64,000 nt of DNA, taken from assembly GCA_016713425.1 (NCBI GenBank), contig JADJPE010000005.1, positions 310,001 through 374,000 of the forward strand. The letters run 5' to 3'. Positions 9,006 through 17,006 of this stretch are shown piece by piece; position 1 is the first letter of the stretch, and every line of letters starts with the position of its first letter. The translations under genes were made by a program, and so were the position numbers. Below the pieces are notes generated by a model, which was given only the letters and a program-made list of their open reading frames with translations, was not told the origin of the DNA and did no database searches. Origin of the DNA: Deltaproteobacteria bacterium. Lineage in GTDB: Bacteria; Myxococcota; Kuafuiibacteriia; Kuafuiibacteriales; Kuafuiibacteriaceae.

Positions 9006-10037
9006 TTACCACTTCACCGCGAGCATGATGCTCGAAAGACCGCTGCCGATCCCAAGCAGCGCCACGCGATGGCCACGAGCCACAAAGCCTTCTTCGACCG
9101 CCAGCGCGAGCGACATCGGCAACGCCGCCGACCCGATATTCCCGAGCCGGTCGAAAGACACGTAAGCCGAGCTCGCCAAGAGACCAAGGCGCTCGCACAG
9201 AAGCGCGTGATGCGCCTTGCCCACCTGATGCGTCACCACACGATCGGGCACCCCAAACTCGGTCTCTTCGACGAACGCAGCCCAATTCTCCGCCGCCAGA
9301 TCCAGGCCGGCATGCAAGAGAGCCTCCGCGTCAGTATTCATGTTCACCGCGGCGCCGCTCTCTCCGCCTCGACAGAGGGCGTTGTGCTGCGTCGCCGCCA
9401 AGAGACTCGCCCCAATGAGCCGATGATCGCGATCCTCGGGCACAAGATCGCGCCGGGCCAAGAGCACAGCCGCCGCACCCGAGCCGATCGTCAAGGATGC
9501 AAACGCGCCCTTGATGCTGCGGCGAGTGAGGCGCTCGTCCGCCAAGAGACTCTCGATCGTCGCATCAAGAAGCGGCTTGCCGATCTCGCCCGAAACGACG
9601 AGCCCAGCGTCGATCTGACCGAGCTCGATCATGTTCGCGACGATCAGCATACCGTTCGCGACCCCAAGACAGGCGTTCGAGACATCGAACACCGCAGCCT
9701 GCTTCGGAAGCTCCAGCGCGTCGTGGACCAAGTTCGCGCTCGCCGGCTCGAGAAAATCACGGCAAACACTGGCGTGAATGACGCACCCGATCCGCGACCG
9801 CAGCTCAGGCACGCGCTCGAGCGCCGCGCGGCCGGCCGCCGTAGCCACCGAGCTCGGCATCGCACCCTCATCGAATGCACGCCGTGCTCGAATGCCCGTC
9901 ATCAACTCGAGGCGACCGGGCTGAAGTCCAAGGCGCTCGTACACCGGAGCAAGCCGTACCTCGATGCTGTCCGACGAAATCACGTGTGGCGGCATCGCGT
10001 AGCCCAGGGACACGACGGAAACTCTCTGGAACCTCAT
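9006..10037 (-). CDS. oleA: OleA: thiolase-fold enzyme for head-to-head condensation of acyl chains
   Basis: The protein has 343 residues. It condenses two activated fatty acyl groups into a 2-alkyl-3-ketoacid, the first committed step of long-chain olefin synthesis. The thiolase residues fit OleA rather than FabH. They are the nucleophile Cys123 (SNACLGVANG), the glutamate Glu97 (RDFLEPAS) exactly 26 residues before it as in the Xanthomonas enzyme, His270 (VVTHQVGKAHH) and Asn300 (DRLGNIGSAA) 30 residues further, again the OleA spacing. The ATG at 10037 overlaps the stop of the FabI-type gene (ATGA), so it is coupled to the fatty-acid genes before it. Confidence 0.93.
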   Translation of the reverse strand: MRFQRVSVVSLGYAMPPHVISSDSIEVRLAPVYERLGLQPGRLELMTGIRARRAFDEGAMPSSVATAAGRAALERVPELRSRIGCVIHASVCRDFLEPASANLVHDALELPKQAAVFDVSNACLGVANGMLIVANMIELGQIDAGLVVSGEIGKPLLDATIESLLADERLTRRSIKGAFASLTIGSGAAAVLLARRDLVPEDRDHRLIGASLLAATQHNALCRGGESGAAVNMNTDAEALLHAGLDLAAENWAAFVEETEFGVPDRVVTHQVGKAHHALLCERLGLLASSAYVSFDRLGNIGSAALPMSLALAVEEGFVARGHRVALLGIGSGLSSIMLAVKW

Positions 10038-10849
10038 TGTCCGCTCGAATTCCGCCGCGTCACCGCTTGAACCACGTCACGCGCGAAGTAGTTGAACGAC
10101 ATGCCAGCGTCGATCACCACGTTCTGTCCGTTGATCCCGCCCGAGCGCTCGGACAACAAGAACGCGACCGTATTCGCCACCTCTTGGGTGCTCACGCCAC
10201 GCTTTCGCGGGATCACTTCTTCCGCGAAGAGGTAGCTGTCGACGTAGCCCGGGATGCCCGCGGACGAACTCGTCTTGAGCAAGCCCGGCGCGACCGCGTT
10301 GAATCGGATGTTCGAAAAGCCCGCGAAGCTCTTCGCCAAGAAGACGACGCTCGAGTCGAGCGCCGCCTTGATCGGTGCCATATAGCCGTAGTTCTCGGCC
10401 GCCATCTTCGTCGTAGAGATCGAGATCGTCACGACCGCACCCTCGGGATGAAGGTTGTCTTTGAACGCGTTGGCCAGCTCGATGAAGGAATGACAGGAGA
10501 TCTGCATGGCCTGCAAGAAATGCGCTCTCGGAGTCTCATGGAAGGTGCGAAAGCCACCCTCGTAGTTCGCGAAGGCGATCGAGTGCACGAACCCGTGGAG
10601 CATCGGATGCGTGCGCGTGATCGCGTCCTTGACCCGCGCGATGTCGTCGCCCTGCTCGACGTCGGCCACGTAAATATCCTCCGCCGGGAGGCGTTTCGCG
10701 AGCGAGGCCCGACGCGCCTCGGTGTGCACGACATAGAGCACACGCGCGCCCTCCGCCGCCAGGATTTGCCCGGTCACGTAGCCAACGCTCTTGCGATTCG
10801 AGACGCCGAAGATCGCGAAGGTCTTCCCGTCGAAGCCGAGAAAGCTCAT
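10034..10849 (-). CDS. FabI-type enoyl-ACP reductase dedicated to the Ole cluster
   Basis: The protein has 271 residues. The divergent Rossmann motif FGVSNRKSVGY and a Tyr-x6-Lys catalytic pair in NYGYMAPIK are hallmarks of NADH-dependent FabI, as opposed to Tyr-x3-Lys in FabG. It would reduce trans-2-enoyl-ACP to acyl-ACP. The late stretch FNAVAPGLLKTSSSAGI also follows the FabI pattern. I chose the ATG at 10849 because it overlaps the stop of the FabZ-type gene (ATGA) and places the first beta strand (GKTFAIFGV) eight residues in. The presence of an enoyl reductase implies that at least some cycles are fully reduced. Confidence 0.85.
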   Translation of the reverse strand: MSFLGFDGKTFAIFGVSNRKSVGYVTGQILAAEGARVLYVVHTEARRASLAKRLPAEDIYVADVEQGDDIARVKDAITRTHPMLHGFVHSIAFANYEGGFRTFHETPRAHFLQAMQISCHSFIELANAFKDNLHPEGAVVTISISTTKMAAENYGYMAPIKAALDSSVVFLAKSFAGFSNIRFNAVAPGLLKTSSSAGIPGYVDSYLFAEEVIPRKRGVSTQEVANTVAFLLSERSGGINGQNVVIDAGMSFNYFARDVVQAVTRRNSSGQ

Positions 10850-11376
10850 GCACCATCGCCTACGTCGGCGACCAACATCACCGCGAACTCGAGGTCGCAC
10901 ACGAGCTTGCCGTCCGAGTGGATCCGACCCTGAAGGTAGTGCGCGCCCAACTTCGACTGAACATGCTCGGCCGAAATCTCGAGTTGATCGCCCGGCTTCA
11001 CCATTCGCTTGAAGCGCACCTTGTTCATACGCGTGACGACGGGCGCGCCTTGCATGTTCGCGTCGAGGTTCGTCTTGCAGGCCATAAGATACGCACCGGC
11101 CTGAAGCACCGTCTCACATAAGAGCACCCCGGGCATCAAAGGACGGCCCGGGTAGTGCCCGCGAAACTGGGGTTCCTCGGCGCGCACGACACGACGCGCA
11201 ACCACCGCGCGGTCTGTGATCGACACGATCTCATCGAGGAACAAGAACGGCTCGCGATGAGGAAGACGTGCTTCGATCGCCTCCCGGTCCGCCGTGATAC
11301 CGCGGTCCGCCGCAATGCCCCCGCTCTCGCGGCCTTCCTCATCGAGTTTCAACGCTTCTGACCTCTCATATGCCAC
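10846..11376 (-). CDS. FabZ-type 3-hydroxyacyl-ACP dehydratase (hotdog fold)
   Basis: The protein has 176 residues. The hallmark LPHREPFLFLD and the active-site helix region GHYPGRPLMPGVLLCETVLQ identify a FabZ-like dehydratase that converts 3-hydroxyacyl-ACP to enoyl-ACP. The catalytic His (GHYP) and the downstream Glu (CETVLQ) are present. Family members usually have about 145-160 residues, and the surplus is an N-terminal tail of about 35 residues. The start is a GTG at 11376, supported by GGAGGT seven to eight bases before it; the nearby ATG at 11369 is out of frame. It overlaps the FabG-type gene by 11 bp and the FabI-type gene by 4 bp. Confidence 0.87.
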   Translation of the reverse strand: MAYERSEALKLDEEGRESGGIAADRGITADREAIEARLPHREPFLFLDEIVSITDRAVVARRVVRAEEPQFRGHYPGRPLMPGVLLCETVLQAGAYLMACKTNLDANMQGAPVVTRMNKVRFKRMVKPGDQLEISAEHVQSKLGAHYLQGRIHSDGKLVCDLEFAVMLVADVGDGA

Positions 11377-12100
11377 CGGTCACCTCCAACGTCGTTCCTG
11401 TGACGTAGCTTGCTTCCTTGGACGCCACGAACAAAACGGCATGCGCGATCTCTTCGGCCCGCGCAAATCGACCAAGGGGAACCATACTGACAAATCGCTT
11501 CTTGTCATCCTCCAAGAGGTCTTTCAGCAGGTCCGTGTCCACAAAACCAGGGGCTATGCAGTTCACGGTGATGTTGCGGGTGGCGACTTCTTTCGAAAGG
11601 ACCTTGGCCATCGCGATCTGACCGGCCTTGGACGCCGCGTAGTTGGCTTGCCCCGTAAACCCCATCCAGGCGCTCGGCGAGACAATGTTCACGATTCGGC
11701 CATATCGTTGGCGCGACATCGCCTTCACCGCCATCTTTGACACCAAGAACGTGCCCTCGAGATTGACCGCGAGAACCTTGCGCCAGTCGTCGTGTGACAT
11801 CATCCCGACGATCGCATCTTTGCGAATCCCCGCGTTGTTGACGACGACCTGAGGCGGCGCTTCGAGGTCGCCAAAGAACGCTTCGACCGCCGCGGCGTCC
11901 TGGACCTCGAACTCAGCGAGACGAAGGCGCGCCTGCTCGGCGACCGACCGTGACGCGAGAAACGCTTGGGCGGCCGACTGATCGCCGCGATAGGTCGCGA
12001 CGACGTGGGCACCGCGCCCCAAGAAGGCCGCCGAAATCGCAGCGCCGATGCCGCGCGTCCCGCCCGTCACGATGACATTTTGCCCCTCAAAGTCGAGCAT
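11366..12100 (-). CDS. FabG-type 3-oxoacyl-ACP reductase (SDR)
   Basis: The protein has 244 residues, the normal length for FabG. It has the TGGTRGIG cofactor motif, NNAG, the catalytic Ser region (VSPSAWMG), the YAASKAG Tyr-Lys pair and the C-terminal TLEVTGGI. It would reduce 3-oxoacyl-ACP with NADPH. The start at ATG 12100 is preceded by GGAGG at good distance. The gene begins 14 bp inside the 3' end of the preceding FAD oxidoreductase gene and ends 11 bp inside the FabZ-type gene. With the KAS, ACP, FabZ and FabI types it completes an elongation cycle in this operon. Confidence 0.88.
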   Translation of the reverse strand: MLDFEGQNVIVTGGTRGIGAAISAAFLGRGAHVVATYRGDQSAAQAFLASRSVAEQARLRLAEFEVQDAAAVEAFFGDLEAPPQVVVNNAGIRKDAIVGMMSHDDWRKVLAVNLEGTFLVSKMAVKAMSRQRYGRIVNIVSPSAWMGFTGQANYAASKAGQIAMAKVLSKEVATRNITVNCIAPGFVDTDLLKDLLEDDKKRFVSMVPLGRFARAEEIAHAVLFVASKEASYVTGTTLEVTGGI

Positions 12101-13754
12101 CGATCTCCGTCCTCCCTGTCTTCTCGGACTTCTCGATCCCATCGTTCATATCGCGCCTATCGATCCTATCGATGCTATCGATCCTATCGGTCCCAGCGTT
12201 CACATCGGGCCTATCGGTCCTGTCGCTCATCTGGGCCGCGAGGTAGCGGTCGACCTCGTTGGCGACAATGACTCCGTAGTTCGCGGCGCCAAGCCAACCA
12301 CTCATGATGATGCCGACGCTCCCGGCGTGAAAGAGGCCCGGCAATTCTTTGGGAATCGACTGGCTGACCTTGAGCCCCTCAAACTTCGTCCCAAAGGACG
12401 TCGCCGCCTCGTGGCGCGTGAAGAACTCGAACGTCCGCGGCGTCGCCACCTCGACGTGATCGATCTTGGCTCGTATGTCTGGGATGTAACCTTCGAGCGC
12501 CGCGATGGTGTCAGTCGCGTACCGAGTCTTGGTCGCCAGGTACGTCTCTTCCGACATCTTGACCCAGTCCTCGTACCGAGAGTTCATCGAAGCCACCACC
12601 GTATATCGGTCGGATCCCGGGCGAATTTCTGGGTAGTAGAACGAGAACGTTCGACTCGTACATTCGAGCGCGCAGAGCGCGTCCGAGTCGAACTTCGGCG
12701 CCCGACTCGTGAAGAAGAGGTCCCCGAGGTACGGGATCGTCTCGCCTCTTCGAATGCCGAGATACACTTGGCTCGACGATGTGTTCATCCGAACCGCCTC
12801 AGCCTCGGCCAAGAATTCGGGCCGCCAGTGCGCACGGTCGACGAACTTCGTCACCGTGGTCTTGAGGTTCGCGTTGGAAACCACCGTCCGCCCCGCAACC
12901 TCGACACCATTGACGACGACGCCCCGCACTCTGGACGACCCTTCGCGCGCATCCACCAAGACCTCTTGCACCTCGGCGTAGTTACGAATGTCGACGCCGT
13001 TTTCGACGAGCTCGGCCTTCATCGCCTTGATGAGCACATCCGTCCCGCCTTGAAACGTGTAGACCCCCTGGCTCATGAAATTCGAGAAAACGATCCCATA
13101 CGTGATCGCCGGGTCGTCGAGCGTGGAACCGTTCGCATAGGCGATGGGCTCCATCAAGAAGCGAACCACATCCGTCCGGCCAGGAAAGAAACGCTCAAAC
13201 AGTGCGCGCGTCGTAAGCTTCTGATCGTCATAGAAGTTCATGCCGCGGACGGTCGTGAAAAAGTCGTCGACCGTAGAGGCCGCGATGCCGAAATACTCGA
13301 TGAGGATACGCGTGAAGTCCTGCCGATCGAAGGACGTCTCGAGCTTGAATTCAGGGTTGTCGAAACGCACCGTCTTGAGCTTCACGATCGAGTCGGCGAT
13401 CGAGCGCGTCCAGTACTTGCGGCACGTCTTCTTCATTCCGACGGGAAAACCGTGGAGCGAGATGTCGAAGATGTGACCATTTTGACGCTTGAACCACGTG
13501 GCGAGCCCGCCGAAGTTGTAGTGCTGCTCGAAGAGCACCACCTGGTGCCCACTCTTAGCCAGCACATTCGCCGCCGTCAGGCCGGCGAGGCCAGAGCCGA
13601 CGACGATGACGTCATAAGAGGCCTTGAGCCCATCCAAACGCGCCGGGCTCAATCGCGCACGCCGACGAGTCCCGAGAACGGACGGGCTCGTCACCGCGGG
13701 CGCAGCCAATACGGTGTCAATCGGGCGATCGATCTCATGTCCCTTGAACCTCAC
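12087..13754 (-). CDS. CrtI/phytoene-desaturase-like FAD-dependent oxidoreductase (second of two)
   Basis: The protein has 555 residues. After a basic N-terminal leader of about 45 residues comes the FAD-binding motif VVGSGLAGLTAANVLAKSG. A C-terminal second FAD-contact region follows (FHAGSVGIIMSGWLGAANYG), as in phytoene desaturases and retinol saturases. These enzymes introduce, remove or shift double bonds in long chains. The GTG start overlaps the stop of the first FAD gene (GTGA). The last 45 residues are an odd Asp/Arg/Ile-rich tail coded by a 9-bp-period repeat (12135-12226) that runs into the FabG-type gene, so the stop may have drifted by repeat expansion. A role in modifying the acyl chain or product of this operon is inferred from position. 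Confidence 0.8.
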   Translation of the reverse strand: MRFKGHEIDRPIDTVLAAPAVTSPSVLGTRRRARLSPARLDGLKASYDVIVVGSGLAGLTAANVLAKSGHQVVLFEQHYNFGGLATWFKRQNGHIFDISLHGFPVGMKKTCRKYWTRSIADSIVKLKTVRFDNPEFKLETSFDRQDFTRILIEYFGIAASTVDDFFTTVRGMNFYDDQKLTTRALFERFFPGRTDVVRFLMEPIAYANGSTLDDPAITYGIVFSNFMSQGVYTFQGGTDVLIKAMKAELVENGVDIRNYAEVQEVLVDAREGSSRVRGVVVNGVEVAGRTVVSNANLKTTVTKFVDRAHWRPEFLAEAEAVRMNTSSSQVYLGIRRGETIPYLGDLFFTSRAPKFDSDALCALECTSRTFSFYYPEIRPGSDRYTVVASMNSRYEDWVKMSEETYLATKTRYATDTIAALEGYIPDIRAKIDHVEVATPRTFEFFTRHEAATSFGTKFEGLKVSQSIPKELPGLFHAGSVGIIMSGWLGAANYGVIVANEVDRYLAAQMSDRTDRPDVNAGTDRIDSIDRIDRRDMNDGIEKSEKTGRTEIDARL

Positions 13755-15160
13755 GCGCCTTCCCCTCCTTTGGCTGACAAGACATAGGCGTTCGCGATCG
13801 CAATCCCAGACAGCATGGCGCCGACGATGCCGACGAAGCCCTGATCGGTCCCGCAGAGAAACAAATTGTCGAGGTCCGTGCGCCCGGTGCGCCGCTTATC
13901 GGGCGTACCGTAGACCGCACCGTTTCGGTGGCCGGTAAACTTCGTCACCGTCTTTGGCGTGAACATATCCCGATAGAGTGCATGGCTCGTGAACGGCCCC
14001 GTGATCGCTTCGACGGCCGACTCCGAAATCTTGAGCGCTTCGCGCTTTGCCTCGTCGTAGGCGGGCGGATCGAAAGAGAACCACGCCCGGTGGTTTGCAA
14101 GGTGGGTTGCTCGAAGTACGACTGGTTCGGGCGCCACGTCGTGGCGATAGTTGCCCGGGCAACAAATGACGCCGCTCGTATCGTCGACGAACACTTCGGG
14201 TCGACGCCACGAAAAGCCGGAACCTCGGTTGAAGAAGGCAACGCTCGGCTCCCAGCCCAGTTCTTTCGCCGGCCGGTCGAGCACCCAGATTGTCTCGACG
14301 AACGAGAGCTCGCCCGGCACTTCGGGGCCGGGCGGCACGCGGTCCGCGTCGGTGCGAAGTGCCATCGTCTCGAGCAGTCCCGCCGATGAGAGCACGACGT
14401 CGGCGGACACGACGCCGCCCGCCTCGAGTCGAAGCGCCGCGACGCGGCGATCCCGGACCTCGATCGCCTCCACCGCGGTCGAACGAAGGAGACGACCGCC
14501 GCTCTCTCGAAAGCGAGAGACGAGCACGTCAAGAATGCGTCGGACACCTTCCTTCGGACGGCAGAAACCTTCGCGGTAGATGCTGTTGAAGAGGATCTTG
14601 AATTGATCGAAGTCGACATCGTTCTCGTGCGCGCTTCCGTAGTAGAGGAGCGGGCACAAGATCATATCGACCAAGAGCGGGTCGCGGATAAAATCAGCCA
14701 AGATCGCGCGGGTCGACACGAACGGTCGCTCGACCATGCTATCGGGATAAGCAGCACACCTTTCGCCCAAAAGACGAAACCCGTCGACCTCGCCAGGGAA
14801 CCGCTCGGCGATCTCTTGCGTCAGAAGCTCGAGGCCATTGCTGAATCGAAGCGTCGCGTCATCGAACACCGTCATCGAGAAACCTTGCGGGTCGAGCGCG
14901 AAGAGGTCGGGATCGAGTCGAAGCTGTCGGTAAATTCTTTGAAGCGGAATCCTTGGGCCCCGGTATCCGGGGGAGAGCGCGTTCGTGACGGCGTGAAGTC
15001 CGACATCAAAGCGATAGCCATCCTTCTTGTAGAAGGAATTCAACCCGCCCCACATTCCATGGCGTTCGAGGATGACGACGGAGCGCCCAAATTGCGCCAA
15101 CCTCAGCCCGGCCGCCAGGCCCGACATGCCGGCACCGATAATTGCGACGTCACAGCGCAT
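13751..15160 (-). CDS. CrtI/phytoene-desaturase-like FAD-dependent oxidoreductase (first of two)
   Basis: The protein has 469 residues. It starts with the beta-alpha-beta FAD motif (CDVAIIGAGMSGLAAGLRLA) right after the chosen ATG at 15160. A CrtI-like WGGLNSFYKKDGYRFDVGLH region follows. The C-terminal NLFLCGTDQGFVGIVGAMLSG has the second FAD-binding signature. It is clearly related to the next gene but divergent, so this is not a fresh tandem duplicate. It ends in a GTGA overlap with that gene. It may work as a desaturase or an isomerase on an ACP-bound or free polyene chain; the sequence alone does not tell which. Confidence 0.8.
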   Translation of the reverse strand: MRCDVAIIGAGMSGLAAGLRLAQFGRSVVILERHGMWGGLNSFYKKDGYRFDVGLHAVTNALSPGYRGPRIPLQRIYRQLRLDPDLFALDPQGFSMTVFDDATLRFSNGLELLTQEIAERFPGEVDGFRLLGERCAAYPDSMVERPFVSTRAILADFIRDPLLVDMILCPLLYYGSAHENDVDFDQFKILFNSIYREGFCRPKEGVRRILDVLVSRFRESGGRLLRSTAVEAIEVRDRRVAALRLEAGGVVSADVVLSSAGLLETMALRTDADRVPPGPEVPGELSFVETIWVLDRPAKELGWEPSVAFFNRGSGFSWRRPEVFVDDTSGVICCPGNYRHDVAPEPVVLRATHLANHRAWFSFDPPAYDEAKREALKISESAVEAITGPFTSHALYRDMFTPKTVTKFTGHRNGAVYGTPDKRRTGRTDLDNLFLCGTDQGFVGIVGAMLSGIAIANAYVLSAKGGEGA

Positions 15161-15281
15161 ATTCGACGCAAAGGCGACTTGCGAGGGTGGACATCGCCAT
15201 CGCAACTGGAATCGCGACTGAAATCGCAGTCGCTGTGGCGGTCGAAAGCGAAGTCGGAGTCGAAGTCACGCCTCGCCTAGA

Positions 15282-15548
15282 TCAGGCAGCGCTACTCCCA
15301 ATCGCCGCGAACTTCGGCCCAAGATAAGCCACGCAGCCGTCCAAGGTGGCCAGCTGCATGTAGTCTTCCTCCGGAACCTCAATCTTGTGGCGCTTGCGGA
15401 GCTCCATCACGATGTCGAGAAAATCCATGGAATCCAGGTCGAGCTGCTCGCGCAGGCGAACGTCCGGCTTGACGTCGGAGAGATCTTCGTCCGGCGCGAT
15501 GTCGTGAATGATGTCGAGAATGAGCTGACGTACCTCGTTGTCGGTCAT
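15282..15548 (-). CDS. Acyl carrier protein
   Basis: The protein has 88 residues. The phosphopantetheine attachment site is Ser40 in LDLDSMDFLDIVMELRKRH, with the expected acidic helix II. It carries the growing acyl chain for the enzymes encoded around it. It lies 23 bp after the KAS-type gene. Some 120 bp separate it from the first FAD gene, the largest gap within the unit. That gap (15190-15270) contains imperfect repeats of the form GAAGTCGGAGTC with no hairpin I can support. This is a dedicated ACP rather than the housekeeping one, because the usual fabD-fabG-acpP-fabF neighbourhood is absent. Confidence 0.93.
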   Translation of the reverse strand: MTDNEVRQLILDIIHDIAPDEDLSDVKPDVRLREQLDLDSMDFLDIVMELRKRHKIEVPEEDYMQLATLDGCVAYLGPKFAAIGSSAA

Positions 15549-15571
15549 GATGTTCCTCTACTTTTCGGTTC

Positions 15572-16843
15572 TCAATAGCGTTTGACGATGACGCACGAGT
15601 TGATGCCCAACATCCCGAACGAGTTGTTGAGAATGGCATCCACGCGCGGCACCTCGATCGGTTGGCCGACGACCAAGTTGTTGAGCGCACAGTCCGGATC
15701 GAGCTCATCGAGGTTGATCGTCGGATGTACGACGCGATCCTTGAAAGACGGCAGATTGCCCGCCAGCTCGATGGCCCCGGCCGCGCCCATGGTGTGCCCG
15801 ATGAAGCTCTTGGTGTTGTTGATGAACACGTCAGGCTGGCCGCCGAACACCTCGTGAACAGCCCGACACTCCTGCACATCGCCGAGCATCGTGGATGTTG
15901 CATGCGTGCTCACGATGTCGATCTGAGACGCATCCATCCTGGCCGACGCCAACGCAGCACGCATGCACTCGGCCTGCCGCTCCGCGGCCGGAAGCACGAA
16001 ATCTGTGGCGTCCGAGTTGATCGCGTAACCGGCGACCTCGCAGACGATCTCGGCCCCGCGCGCCCGCGCATCGTCGAGCCGCTCGAGCACGAACAGGCAG
16101 CCGCCTTCGCTGACCACGATGCCGTTGCGCGCGCGGTCGAACGGCCGACTCGCGCGTGCCGCTTCCGCATGAGCTCCAAGCGCACCCTCGGCCTTGAAGC
16201 TGGCGAAGATACCAAAGGTATGGATCGACTCGGAGACTCCGCCCCCCAAGGCTTGATCGACGATGCCAAGCTGGAGCATCTGCACACCTTGGATCAGCCC
16301 AACATTGCCCGCCGCGCAGGCCGCCCCCAAACAATAGTGGGGCCCAGTGATGCCCATGTTGATGGTCACCTCACCGGCCGGGTTGTTGGCCACGGTCCGC
16401 GGATTATGGTGGTGTGACCAATACTTTACGTCGTCCGAGAAGCCGCGCAAACTTGCGATTTCATTCTCGGTCTCCACGTTTCCGTGCTCGGTGGTTCCGA
16501 CGAAGACCCCGACCCGAGAACGGTCGATCGCGTCGAGCTCGAGCCCAGCGTCCCGCATCGCTTCATGCGCACAGTAGATCGCGATCGAGCCGGCACGCGT
16601 CCCGCGGCGGCGGGCCTTGCGAGACTGGTACTTCGCCTCGTCATATTCGCAAACCCCGGCCAGAACCGCGCCCATATGACGCGTCTCGAACGGCACGACG
16701 CCCGAGACACCGGCCAATAGGTTCGCGCGGAAGCGAGCAAGGTTATCGCCGTTCGGCGAGACCAAGCCCACGCCCGTGATCACAACTCGAGGGAGGGATT
16801 GAAGCGGGCCCACGAAGCGGTGCCCGTACCACGAGCCCCGCAT
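15572..16843 (-). CDS. KAS II (FabF)-type 3-oxoacyl-ACP synthase, first gene of the FAS-Ole operon
   Basis: The protein has 423 residues. It is a decarboxylating condensing enzyme with the Cys-His-His triad: Cys in LGAACAAGNVG, His in STHATSTMLG and His in SFIGHTMGAAGA. The N-terminal beta strand is RVVITGVGLVSPNG. It would elongate the ACP-bound chain with malonyl-ACP. Only one KS gene is present, and no chain-length-factor partner lacking Cys, so it differs from aryl-polyene and aromatic type II PKS systems. I use ATG 16843. A GTG at 16903 would add 20 residues with no visible family similarity. Just upstream lie a 6-bp hairpin (16947-16967) and three perfect 13-bp repeats. Confidence 0.88.
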   Translation of the reverse strand: MRGSWYGHRFVGPLQSLPRVVITGVGLVSPNGDNLARFRANLLAGVSGVVPFETRHMGAVLAGVCEYDEAKYQSRKARRRGTRAGSIAIYCAHEAMRDAGLELDAIDRSRVGVFVGTTEHGNVETENEIASLRGFSDDVKYWSHHHNPRTVANNPAGEVTINMGITGPHYCLGAACAAGNVGLIQGVQMLQLGIVDQALGGGVSESIHTFGIFASFKAEGALGAHAEAARASRPFDRARNGIVVSEGGCLFVLERLDDARARGAEIVCEVAGYAINSDATDFVLPAAERQAECMRAALASARMDASQIDIVSTHATSTMLGDVQECRAVHEVFGGQPDVFINNTKSFIGHTMGAAGAIELAGNLPSFKDRVVHPTINLDELDPDCALNNLVVGQPIEVPRVDAILNNSFGMLGINSCVIVKRY

Positions 16844-16946
16844 TTCGTTGACAAAAACTTGAGGCGAAAGTGCATCGGCCCGAATGTCACCGCGGAAGCG
16901 CAACCAAGGCTAGGAAAAACCAGGAAAGATCGCGCATTCAACCGCA

Positions 16947-16967
16947 CTGGACACTTTGGACGTCCAG
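16947..16967. other. Short inverted repeat between the Fe-S gene and the KAS-type gene
   Basis: CTGGAC at 16947-16952 pairs with GTCCAG at 16962-16967 around a 9-base loop. It sits after the stop of the Fe-S oxidoreductase gene and before the KAS-type gene in the direction of transcription (minus). No U-tract follows, so a terminator is not established. It may simply be chance or a weak attenuating hairpin. Confidence 0.3.
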
Positions 16968-17006
16968 CCTCAGACGACAGCCTCAGACGACAGCCTCAGA
17001 CGACAG
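16968..17006. repeat. Three perfect 13-bp direct repeats (CCTCAGACGACAG)
   Basis: Three head-to-tail copies, at 16968-16980, 16981-16993 and 16994-17006, are identical. The stop codon of the Fe-S oxidoreductase gene (16996-16998, read on minus) lies inside the third copy, so any change in copy number alters the distance to the next gene but not the protein. Confidence 0.9.

Noticed and set aside
9069..10070. 333-codon plus-strand frame opposite oleA
   Set aside because: The opposite strand has the full set of OleA catalytic residues with correct spacing; the plus product is a His/Arg-rich shadow.
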